Of a stretch of 39,967 nt of DNA, positions 8,601-16,058 are shown in pieces (positions within the stretch are counted from its first letter, which is position 1; the number at the start of each line of letters is the position of its first letter). Both the position numbers and the translations under genes were made by a program. Origin of the DNA: Bacteroidales bacterium (GTDB lineage: Bacteria; Bacteroidota; Bacteroidia; Bacteroidales; VadinHA17); NCBI GenBank assembly GCA_003141715.1, contig PLNF01000146.1:1537-41503 (forward strand), read 5' to 3'. The notes beneath the pieces are model-generated. The model saw only the letters and a program-made list of their open reading frames with translations, had not been told where the DNA came from and ran no database searches.

Positions 8601-9848
8601 ATGAAAAATATGATCAGAATTTCAGAAGTAATCCTATTACTCATTTTATTTAACTCATGTAAAAAGGATAGGCCTACACTACCTACTGTTACAACAACAG
8701 CAGTGACAGAAATTTCTTATACAAATGCTACTTCAGGAGGAGATGCGACAAACGACGGAGGAGCTCCTATCGTTTCCAAAGGTGTATGTTGGAATACAAC
8801 AGCAAATCCAATAGCATCAAACAGTAAAACTACGGACGGAACAGGTACGGGAACATTTACAAGTTTAATAACCGGATTGACTACCGGCTCAACTTATTAT
8901 GTTAGAGCTTGGGCCAAAACCAGCGTAGGAATTTCTTATGGAAATGAGATAAGTTTTGCAACAAATCCCTTTACGGATCCGATTTTTTACAACAATAATG
9001 GTAAAATAATAAATGCTGTTTGTTACGGTCCATTTCGAGACGGGCAAGCGCCGGGTAGTGTTCTCACTGAAACTCAGATAAAGGAGGATTTGCTGATAAT
9101 AAAAAACCATTGGGATGCAATCCGTTTGTATACTTCCGACGACAACAGCGAAAAAATTTTGAAAGTGATTTCAGATAATAGCATTGACCTTAAAGTGATG
9201 TTGGGAATCTGGATTTCGGGAAAAACGCCGATAGACAATGCCTCTCAGGTTGATAGAGCAATTGTTTTGACTAATACTTATCGCAATATTGTTCAGGCTG
9301 TTAGTTGTGGAAATGAAATTTTTATAAGTCCGGAATCAGATATTTATGTTTCGAATACAAACGAAATTGCCGGATATTTGAATAAAATTCATGACCAAAC
9401 TACTGCTCTGGTTACTATTGACGATCTGTATTCCGTTTGGTTAGACCCTAAATATAGCGATATGGTAGCACTTCAGGATTTTCTTGCAGTACATATCTAT
9501 GGACAAGCGTCTAACGTTTCCCTTGAAAACACTGTATCATATATAAATGACTCATTTAACGAGTTGAAAACACAGTTTCCTCAGAAACAAGTATTGATTA
9601 CAGAAACCGGCTGGACAACCAGCAAAAATGCCGGACAATTTAATCCCGTTACCGTTGCCGATGAAGTTTCGCAAAAACAATTTTATACGGAATGTCAAAA
9701 ATGGAGCAATTCAAATAAAGTACCCATTTTTTATTTCGAAGCATTTAACGAGCGTTGGAAAGGAGCAACAGCAACCGAAGCCGAAACAAACTGGGGTTTT
9801 TACTATGCCAATCGTACACCGAAATTAGTGTTTCAAGTGGGAAAATAA
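8601..9848 (+). CDS. GH17-like glucanase lipoprotein with Fn3-like module
   Basis: 415 aa. The N-terminus is a lipoprotein signal (LLILFNSCKKD, Cys about residue 20). Residues about 28-123 are one copy of the module repeated in the FISUMP gene (SGGDATNDGG, KGVCWNTTANP, YYVRAWAKT). From about residue 135 a GH17-like TIM barrel follows: CYGPFRDGQAPG, DAIRLYTSDD, the putative acid Glu239 in CGNEIF, the putative nucleophile Glu335 in ITETGW, and FYFEAFNERWK near the end. GH17 enzymes act on beta-1,3-glucans, and the conserved Glu pair suggests activity. A surface-anchored glucan hydrolase or transglycosidase is likely; the exact substrate is unknown. Confidence 0.8.
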   Translation: MKNMIRISEVILLLILFNSCKKDRPTLPTVTTTAVTEISYTNATSGGDATNDGGAPIVSKGVCWNTTANPIASNSKTTDGTGTGTFTSLITGLTTGSTYYVRAWAKTSVGISYGNEISFATNPFTDPIFYNNNGKIINAVCYGPFRDGQAPGSVLTETQIKEDLLIIKNHWDAIRLYTSDDNSEKILKVISDNSIDLKVMLGIWISGKTPIDNASQVDRAIVLTNTYRNIVQAVSCGNEIFISPESDIYVSNTNEIAGYLNKIHDQTTALVTIDDLYSVWLDPKYSDMVALQDFLAVHIYGQASNVSLENTVSYINDSFNELKTQFPQKQVLITETGWTTSKNAGQFNPVTVADEVSQKQFYTECQKWSNSNKVPIFYFEAFNERWKGATATEAETNWGFYYANRTPKLVFQVGK

Positions 9849-10000
9849 ATTTGTTTTCGGTAATACTAAGGTTTAATTTTAATAGTTCTTAAATGCGCTT
9901 TTTAAAATTGAAATAAAAATTTGGAGATCAGTGCCCACTTTAAAACCTGGGCGACATCTAAAAACCAAACAAGTAGGACAAAATTTAATAAAGAAACAAA

Positions 10001-10393
10001 ATGAAAACATCTATTAGAGTATTTCATTGGTTACCACGGATTATCTGCATTTTGGCTATTCTCTTTGTTAGTATATTTGCAACCGATGCTTTTGCACCTG
10101 GCCTCACTATCTGGCAACAGCTTGGAGGTTTCTTGATCCAGCTCATCCCATCCTTTATCTTACTGGCTTTTCTTATTGTGGCTTGGAAATGGGAACTTAT
10201 TGGTGGCATTATCTTTGTGGTGATAGGCCTTGTCACGAGCCCACTTGTCTTTATGTTGAATCATAATAGGAATCACTTCTCCATTGATACAAGCCTAAAA
10301 AACGTCCTTATAATTACTTTCCCATTCATCGTTGTAGGTGTTCTTTTCATTATAAGTAATTCACTGAAGAAAAAGAATCTTAAGAAAGCATGA
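10001..10393 (+). CDS. conserved small integral membrane protein
   Basis: 130 aa with four hydrophobic segments (about residues 10-28, 43-64, 68-87 and 103-122). Recognisable stretches are LPRIICILAILFVSIFATDAF and LIPSFILLAFLIVAWKWELIGG, a pattern I associate with widespread hypothetical membrane proteins. The ATG at 10001 is preceded by an A-rich leader without a Shine-Dalgarno. It stands alone between the GH17 gene and tatA. No function is assigned. Confidence 0.65.
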   Translation: MKTSIRVFHWLPRIICILAILFVSIFATDAFAPGLTIWQQLGGFLIQLIPSFILLAFLIVAWKWELIGGIIFVVIGLVTSPLVFMLNHNRNHFSIDTSLKNVLIITFPFIVVGVLFIISNSLKKKNLKKA

Positions 10394-10712
10394 TAATTCA
10401 AACAGCATACATCATGCTGTATAAATGTTAATTAAGGTTACCAGAACGTTACTATGGAGTGCAAAGTATCGTAATGGTAAGTTGTGTGTGTCTTTTGGCT
10501 ATTTATCAAACCAGAACCCCAGTAACCAGGCATTTCAAAGGAGGTTGCAGTGAAGAAAGAACGATAATTGAATTTATAATTCGGAATATTGTATTACAAT
10601 TGAAATTTACTTTTAATTTTGACGTTTGTTTTATCGCTTACATTGATAAATCTGGATAAGCTGATTGTTTGACAAGCAAAAGATCACGGAGTTCATTTAA
10701 AAATAAATTATT
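10394..10712. other. gap with short hairpin
   Basis: ACAGCAT (10402-10408) and ATGCTGT (10414-10420) form a 7-bp hairpin 8 bp after the preceding stop, without a T-run. A 66-codon open stretch at 10459-10659 has only a GTG start and no recognisable domain, so it is not called. Nothing else was seen. Confidence 0.4.
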
Positions 10713-10919
10713 ATGCTAGATTTTAGTAGCCCAATGCACCTGATATTAATACTCCTTGTAGTAGTGTTATTATTTGGCGGGAGAAAGATTCCCGAATTGA
10801 TGAAAGGAATAGGGGAAGGGATGAAAGAATTCAAAAAGGCATCGCGTCTTAATGATGAACCTGAAAAAAAGGAGACTGAAGTAAAAGACTCTGAGATTAA
10901 AGTCCCGGAGAAAAAATAA
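10713..10919 (+). CDS. tatA: TatA/E twin-arginine translocase subunit
   Basis: 68 aa, typical TatA length. One N-terminal membrane helix (HLILILLVVVLLF) is followed by the family motif FGGRKIPELMKGIGEGMKEFKKA, the amphipathic helix with its Phe-Gly hinge, and a charged Lys/Glu tail. TatA oligomers form the passage for folded proteins in Tat export together with TatC, which is not in this window. A clear Tat substrate (Gfo/Idh/MocA protein) lies about 4 kb downstream. Confidence 0.9.
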   Translation: MLDFSSPMHLILILLVVVLLFGGRKIPELMKGIGEGMKEFKKASRLNDEPEKKETEVKDSEIKVPEKK

Positions 10920-11123
10920 TTGGAGGTCTTCTGATAGTAAAATTTCCTGTATTATTCAATATGGGATTTTATTTATGTATAAGAAAGGGTGATTTTGAGC
11001 TCTCTCTTCCTGTTTTATATTCAGAAAAATAGTAATGTTGTTTAAGGAATTATAGAAAATCTAAAGGATTGGTATTTCTTCAGGTAATAGAAAAACATAT
11101 ATAGTATCTTGGTATTAATATTG

Positions 11124-11270
11124 ATGAGGAGAATAAAAAAAATTTTGCTGACCATTTTATTTATAATACTCCTGATTCTGATGTTAAAAATTGTATCAGT
11201 TCTGGGAAAAGTTATAGGTTTGCTCGTTCTGTTAGTAGTAGTCCTGTTATTTGGAAGTCTGCTGATTTAA
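11124..11270 (+). CDS. tiny hydrophobic single-span protein (candidate)
   Basis: 48 aa, ATG at 11124, TAA at 11268. The peptide begins MRRIKKILL, with four basic residues, and is then almost wholly hydrophobic to FGSLLI, so it would form one or two short membrane helices. The basic start plus Leu/Val/Ile run is coding-like rather than random, but AT-rich DNA can mimic this. TATCTTGG, near the -7 consensus, lies just upstream. It could be a small membrane regulator or a type I toxin-like peptide; both ideas are speculative. Confidence 0.4.
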   Translation: MRRIKKILLTILFIILLILMLKIVSVLGKVIGLLVLLVVVLLFGSLLI

Positions 11271-11294
11271 AAATTCAAACAGTGGAAATTTGTC

Positions 11295-11302
11295 TAACTT
11301 TG
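11295..11302 (+). promoter_or_regulatory. candidate -7 box
   Basis: TAACTTTG fits TAnnTTTG exactly, 94 bp before the aldo-keto reductase ATG. No clear -33 element was found at the standard spacing. Confidence 0.3.
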
Positions 11303-11396
11303 GATTATATAAAGAGTGCTGTAAAATCTTTCAATATAAAAGACAATTCGTTTTGACAGTTCATTATCAATAATGTAATCATAATAAAAAAGGAAA

Positions 11397-12392
11397 ATGA
11401 CCTATAGACCTTTAAAAGAACGTTACGATAATATGAATTACAGGCGCTGCGGAAAAAGCGGAATCAGATTGCCTGAAATTTCACTGGGTTTGTGGCATAA
11501 TTTTGGATCTGTTGATGTTTTTGAAAATTTCAGGAAGATCCTTTGGAGAGCTTTTGATGCCGGAATAACTCATTTCGACCTGGCAAATAATTACGGCCCG
11601 CTTCCCGGATCAGCAGAGGAAAATTTCGGAATAATCCTGAAAAAGGATTTCAGCTATTTACGAGATGAAATGATCATATCAACTAAAGCAGGTTGGGAAA
11701 TGTGGCCTGGCCCTTATGGCGATTTCGGTTCACGAAAATATCTGCTTTCAAGTCTCGACCAGAGTCTTAAGCGAATGAATCTGGAGTACGTTGATATATT
11801 CTATTCGCATCGTCCCGATCCGGAAACTCCACTCGAAGAGACAATGGGAGCGTTGGCTCAGGCGGTTCACCAGGGAAAGGCGTTGTATGCGGGGATTTCA
11901 AGTTACCCTGCTGATCTTACAAAAAAAGCTGCAGAGATACTTAAAGAGATGCATGTTAATTGTCTTATTCATCAACCCAGGTATTCAATGTTTAACAGAT
12001 GGGTTGAAAATGGTCTGCTAGACGTGCTTGAAGAAACGGGAATAGGCTGCATCCCGTTCTCCCCGCTGGAACAGGGATTACTTACCAACAAATATCTGAA
12101 AGGTATACCTGTTGATTCAAGAGCGTACAAACCACACGGATTTCTGAAAATTGAAGATGTAACCGGACAAAGAATTTCAAAAGCAAAGCGACTTAACGAG
12201 ATCGCAGCAAAACGTAATCAATCTCTCGCCCAGATGGCGATAGCCTGGCTGCTAAAAGATCCACGGGTAACATCAGTACTTATTGGCGTAAGTAAAGTTG
12301 AACAGCTGGATGATAATCTTAAAACACTTAATAATCTTAATTTCAGTGAGGAAGAGCTGAAGAATATTGAGTTTATCCTGAACGAAAAATGA
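11397..12392 (+). CDS. aldo/keto reductase, YghZ-like
   Basis: 331 aa. The start is supported by the N-terminal ERYDNMNYRRCGKSGIRLP, which parallels the N-terminus of E. coli YghZ (L-glyceraldehyde 3-phosphate reductase). The AKR catalytic tetrad is intact: Asp61 and Tyr66 in FDLANNYG, Lys97 in STKAG, His138 in YSHRPD. SPLEQGLLTNKYL and the C-terminal SVLIGVSKVEQL fit the NADPH-binding region. A likely role is reduction of small aldehydes such as L-glyceraldehyde 3-phosphate or methylglyoxal. Its TGA overlaps the next ATG in an ATGA, indicating translational coupling to the glycosyltransferase. Confidence 0.88.
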   Translation: MTYRPLKERYDNMNYRRCGKSGIRLPEISLGLWHNFGSVDVFENFRKILWRAFDAGITHFDLANNYGPLPGSAEENFGIILKKDFSYLRDEMIISTKAGWEMWPGPYGDFGSRKYLLSSLDQSLKRMNLEYVDIFYSHRPDPETPLEETMGALAQAVHQGKALYAGISSYPADLTKKAAEILKEMHVNCLIHQPRYSMFNRWVENGLLDVLEETGIGCIPFSPLEQGLLTNKYLKGIPVDSRAYKPHGFLKIEDVTGQRISKAKRLNEIAAKRNQSLAQMAIAWLLKDPRVTSVLIGVSKVEQLDDNLKTLNNLNFSEEELKNIEFILNEK

Positions 12393-14107
12393 ATATTAAA
12401 TTAAAGAGATTTTTTTTAAATCCTTTCAATCTCTTACTGACTGCCTGGGGAATTTTAAACCTGTTGCAGGCCCGGTTTACCACATTAAATAATGATGAAG
12501 CATATTACTGGATGTATTCAAAAAACCTTGCATGGGGATATTTTGATCATCCTCCCATGATCGCATTAATGATCAGAATCGGGTATTTTTTCTTTCACAA
12601 CGAACTGGGAGTAAGGCTTATTGTTGTATTGAGCCAGTTACTTGCTTTTTGGATAATATGGCTGCTTACCAATAAAGAACAACATAAGAAAAAAGAGAAC
12701 ATTTTGTTGTTTTTTATAATAGCCGTGATACTACCAGTTTGTAATATATATGGATTTATCTCTACTCCTGATGCCCCACTGATACTATTCTCAGCGATTT
12801 TTCTCCTGGCATATAAACGGTTTTTAGAGAATGAGATCTGGCAGAATACACTTTTTCTTGGTATTTCAATAGCTGCCCTGATGTACAGTAAATATCATGG
12901 TGGACTTTTAATTATACTTGTCATCCTTTCAAACCCTGCGTTACTGAAAAATTTCAAATTCTATTCAGCAGCATTTCTCTCCTTATTATTATTCTTTCCA
13001 CATCTTTTCTGGCAATATTCAAACGATTTTCCCTCAGTCAAATATCATCTGATCGAAAGAGTATCTGCTTTTAATCCAAGGCATGTTCCTGAATATCTGG
13101 CAAGCCAGTTTTTCTTTAATAATCCGTTTATCCTTGTGTTATTAATATGGATTATGATTAAAGTAAGGTCTAAGAATTTGTTTGACAAGGCACTATACTA
13201 TATTTTTGCAGGGTTTTTAATATTCTTTTTCATTTCAAGCTTTCGTTATCGTGTTGAGCCGCAATGGACTGCTCTGATAAGCATTCCTATGATAATTATT
13301 TTGCTTAACAATGTTGAATATAAATCCTGGATCAGAGGTTATCTAAAATGGATCGCAATTATTCTGTTTCCTCTTTTTCTATTGGCCAGGTTAGCATGTA
13401 TGGTTGATTTTTTGCCAGTGTCCTTTTTTAAAAATGAGTTTCATAAAAAGAAACAGTGGGCCAGGGATATAAGTATGCTTGCGGGCGACCGGCCCGTCGT
13501 ATTCACCAATGCGTATCAACGCCCATCGGTATATACATTTTATACGGGGAAATTTGCGCATACCCTCGATAACATGTCTTATCGAAAAACACAATATGAC
13601 TTATGGGATTTTGAAGAAAGGGTCCACGGCAAGGAAGTTTTATATGTTCCGCACTTTTTTGCAGATGACTATAAGGAGAATCTGACCAAACAGATACTGT
13701 CTGACGGCGACTCTGTTTTTGTAAGAGTTTATAAAGATTTTCAGTCGCTGCAACGGGAATGTGTGATATTAAATGATGATCAATATACATTCAGCAGAAC
13801 CGGAGTTAATACAATTCATTTAAAGATCTTCAATCCATACCCCTTTATGATCGACTTCAGGCATAAAGAATTACCGGTAGTTTTCCAGATAGCATTCATA
13901 AAGAAAGGGAATATGGAGGTTAAAGAGAAACTCGAACTGCCTGATAATATTTCAAAATTGAACGTGGGGGATACAATTTCAGTAGATTGTAAGTTCACTA
14001 TTGAAGATTTGCCGCCAGGTAGCTATGAGCTTGCTATTTGTTCAGAGACCGGAATTCTATATGACACATATAACAGTAAATTCAAAAAAGCAAAAATCAA
14101 TGAGTAA
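12389..14107 (+). CDS. GT39/ArnT-like membrane glycosyltransferase
   Basis: 572 aa. The first luminal loop has DEAYYW (Asp36-Glu37) followed by LAWGYFDHPPMIA, the hallmark of the dolichyl-phosphate-mannose/ArnT (GT39/GT83) superfamily, in which the acidic pair is catalytic. About ten hydrophobic segments run to residue 340, then a soluble domain of about 230 residues. It would move a sugar from a polyprenyl-phosphate donor to a lipid or protein outside the inner membrane. It begins in a 4-bp overlap with the aldo-keto reductase and ends with an 11-bp overlap with the convergent gtrA-like gene. GtrA proteins often flip the polyprenyl-sugar donors used by such enzymes, so the two may cooperate. 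Confidence 0.85.
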   Translation: MNIKLKRFFLNPFNLLLTAWGILNLLQARFTTLNNDEAYYWMYSKNLAWGYFDHPPMIALMIRIGYFFFHNELGVRLIVVLSQLLAFWIIWLLTNKEQHKKKENILLFFIIAVILPVCNIYGFISTPDAPLILFSAIFLLAYKRFLENEIWQNTLFLGISIAALMYSKYHGGLLIILVILSNPALLKNFKFYSAAFLSLLLFFPHLFWQYSNDFPSVKYHLIERVSAFNPRHVPEYLASQFFFNNPFILVLLIWIMIKVRSKNLFDKALYYIFAGFLIFFFISSFRYRVEPQWTALISIPMIIILLNNVEYKSWIRGYLKWIAIILFPLFLLARLACMVDFLPVSFFKNEFHKKKQWARDISMLAGDRPVVFTNAYQRPSVYTFYTGKFAHTLDNMSYRKTQYDLWDFEERVHGKEVLYVPHFFADDYKENLTKQILSDGDSVFVRVYKDFQSLQRECVILNDDQYTFSRTGVNTIHLKIFNPYPFMIDFRHKELPVVFQIAFIKKGNMEVKEKLELPDNISKLNVGDTISVDCKFTIEDLPPGSYELAICSETGILYDTYNSKFKKAKINE

Positions 14108-14465
14108 AATTGAGGTAATAGTTAGCTGTGAAATTCCATAGTGATGTTACCATAATAGCAAGGAATTTGGCAAAATAAAACCTGAGTTTCTTTTCAAACA
14201 GATAGATAACCAGGTTATTAATAATAAGACCAATTAACGAAATTATTAAGAATGTACTGTATTCAAGAAGAACTTTTGGATTATTGCTCTGAAATGTCCA
14301 GAACCTGTTAAACAGATAATTTGAACTGGCAGCTATTGTGAAACCGGCTGAGTTTGAGATGTATCTGTTTACTTTGAGTTTTTCTTTAAGTAGAATGGTT
14401 ATTGAAAAATCAACAATCATTCCCGAAAACCCGACAATTATAAATTTTAAAAACTTGAAGATCAT
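14097..14465 (-). CDS. GtrA-like polyprenyl-sugar flippase family protein
   Basis: 122 aa, the usual GtrA length, with four hydrophobic segments. Typical signatures are FLKFIIVGFSGMIVDF at the N-terminus, SNYLFNRFWTF in the middle and TSLWNFTANYYLNF at the end. GtrA proteins are thought to translocate lipid-linked sugars. It starts 9 bp after the Gfo/Idh/MocA gene on the same strand, indicating co-transcription, and its tail overlaps the convergent GT39-like gene by 11 bp. Confidence 0.88.
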   Translation of the reverse strand: MIFKFLKFIIVGFSGMIVDFSITILLKEKLKVNRYISNSAGFTIAASSNYLFNRFWTFQSNNPKVLLEYSTFLIISLIGLIINNLVIYLFEKKLRFYFAKFLAIMVTSLWNFTANYYLNFTH

Positions 14466-14474
14466 TCGGAAGTT

Positions 14475-15782
14475 TTAATATTTCGGCAAGGTCCAGCCAT
14501 TGTGGTATTCAGGGACGATAAATTTGTTAGCTGTACTTGTCTGAAACGCCTGCTTTGTATCATCCCAGCTTACCTTTTCGCCTGTGCGGAATGCAATATT
14601 ACCCATCTGGGCAACAAGGGCCACATCCCTGCCTACATTAATACCTGCATTAAGTTTCCGGGGTGTATTGTTTTTCAGACAATCGAGGAAGTTCTTTACA
14701 TGAAGATCAAGGCCGACACCAACATTCTTCTGGACAGGAAGTTCTTCAATTCTTTGTTTCTCAGGGATTACCTCCCAGCCGTTACGGTCGAGAACCAGCG
14801 TACCATTTTCTCCAATATATGACATTCCGTGAGGTCTTTTCCAGTTTCCGAGACCTATACCTATTGTGTGCTCCCAGATCATAGTAAAATCCTTGAAATC
14901 ATAAACTGCTGTCATAGTATCCGGAGTTTCCATAGCATCATCGGGAAAGGCATATTTACCACCGATCGCCATTACAGATTCCGGAACAGTTTTTCCCATT
15001 CCATATAAAATATAATCTATTAGATGAACTCCCCAGTCAGTCATAACTCCTCCGGCATAATCCCAATACCATCTCCATGTTAAGTGGAAACGGTTTTTAT
15101 TAAACGGACGTTTTGGAGCCGGACCTAGCCACATATCATAATCCACTCCGTCGGGAACCGATGAATCGGGGACTTTAGGAACGGCCCCTTTCCAATCTAC
15201 GTACGACCATGCCTTGCAAGTGCGGATACGACCAAGTTTTCCTGATTTCAGATAATTTATTGCATCAACAAAATGGGGTTGGCTTCTTTGCCATTGGCCT
15301 ACCTGTACAATCTTTCCGTGTTTTTTAACGGCTTTCTGCATTATGTTTATTTCGGCAATGGATTTCCCGATCGGTTTTTCAACATAGGCATGCTTACCTG
15401 ACTCGAGAGCATCAACCAGAATCAGACAATGCCAGTGGTCGGGCGTTCCAATTATGACGACATCAATATCTTTATTCTCGAGCATCTTGCGGTAATCGAC
15501 ATAGAGTTTAGGTTTTGGGAAGCCAAGTTTAACCAAAGCATCGGTACGACTGTTCAGAACATTTCGATCTATATCGCATAATGCAACACACTCTACCTCA
15601 GGGTTATTCAGGAATGAAGTAAGGTCATTAAATCCCATGCCATGTGCACCAATGAGGCCGACATTTATCTTATCATTTGGAGAAACACCTATCCTGGCTT
15701 TTGAAAGTGAATTAAAAGGAATAACACTTCCTGCAGCCAGAACTGAGGCTGTCTTGATGAAATCTCTTCGAGTGGAACTCAT
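14475..15782 (-). CDS. Tat-exported Gfo/Idh/MocA oxidoreductase
   Basis: 435 aa from the ATG at 15782. An upstream in-frame start (15914) would put 44 unlikely residues before the signal. The N-terminus SSTRRDFIKTASVLAAG is a good twin-arginine signal. The NAD-binding fold shows VGLIGAHGMG and the family motif YVEKPIGKS; a C-terminal alpha/beta domain follows with WRWYWDYAGGVMTDWGVHL, the His-containing region of this family. Such periplasmic dehydrogenases oxidise sugars or cyclitols, with tightly bound NAD(P) in the exported members. The substrate is unknown. The gtrA-like gene follows after 9 bp. Confidence 0.9.
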   Translation of the reverse strand: MSSTRRDFIKTASVLAAGSVIPFNSLSKARIGVSPNDKINVGLIGAHGMGFNDLTSFLNNPEVECVALCDIDRNVLNSRTDALVKLGFPKPKLYVDYRKMLENKDIDVVIIGTPDHWHCLILVDALESGKHAYVEKPIGKSIAEINIMQKAVKKHGKIVQVGQWQRSQPHFVDAINYLKSGKLGRIRTCKAWSYVDWKGAVPKVPDSSVPDGVDYDMWLGPAPKRPFNKNRFHLTWRWYWDYAGGVMTDWGVHLIDYILYGMGKTVPESVMAIGGKYAFPDDAMETPDTMTAVYDFKDFTMIWEHTIGIGLGNWKRPHGMSYIGENGTLVLDRNGWEVIPEKQRIEELPVQKNVGVGLDLHVKNFLDCLKNNTPRKLNAGINVGRDVALVAQMGNIAFRTGEKVSWDDTKQAFQTSTANKFIVPEYHNGWTLPKY

Positions 15783-15936
15783 GATGGATTGATTTATATG
15801 TCTGGCAAGGTAATATATTAATTCAAAATGGTCAATCGGCAAATTATTAAAATTCATTAAATGGGATTTAAATATAATGATATAATAAATGTAGATGCAC
15901 CCAGTTGGACGCACATATTGTAAATTGATTTAATTA

Positions 15937-15967
15937 TTGTTGGTTTGATAATAAATTTCTAAATTTA
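15937..15967 (+). promoter_or_regulatory. candidate promoter for the M16 protease gene
   Basis: TTG (15937-15939) and TAAATTTA (15960-15967, one base off TAnnTTTG) are 20 nt apart, about 90 bp before the ATG at 16059. Confidence 0.3.
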
Positions 15968-16058
15968 CTTCCTACACCTGTTTACAATATCTTGTTTTTC
16001 GCTGCATATAAAAATAAAGTGAAAGTGTAATTTTCAAATAGTATTTAAAATCAACACA

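Larger units (their letters stand above)
10920..11396. other. gap between tatA and the aldo-keto reductase
   Basis: 477 bp holding a tiny hydrophobic ORF at 11124-11270 and a -7-like box at 11295-11302. The stretch 10920-11120 shows no gene, tRNA or clear hairpin. Confidence 0.4.

Noticed and set aside
10459-10659. 66-codon open stretch before tatA
   Set aside because: GTG start, no recognisable features and no ribosome-binding sequence.
15783-15914. N-terminal extension of the Gfo/Idh/MocA protein
   Set aside because: It would bury the twin-arginine signal 44 residues inside the protein.
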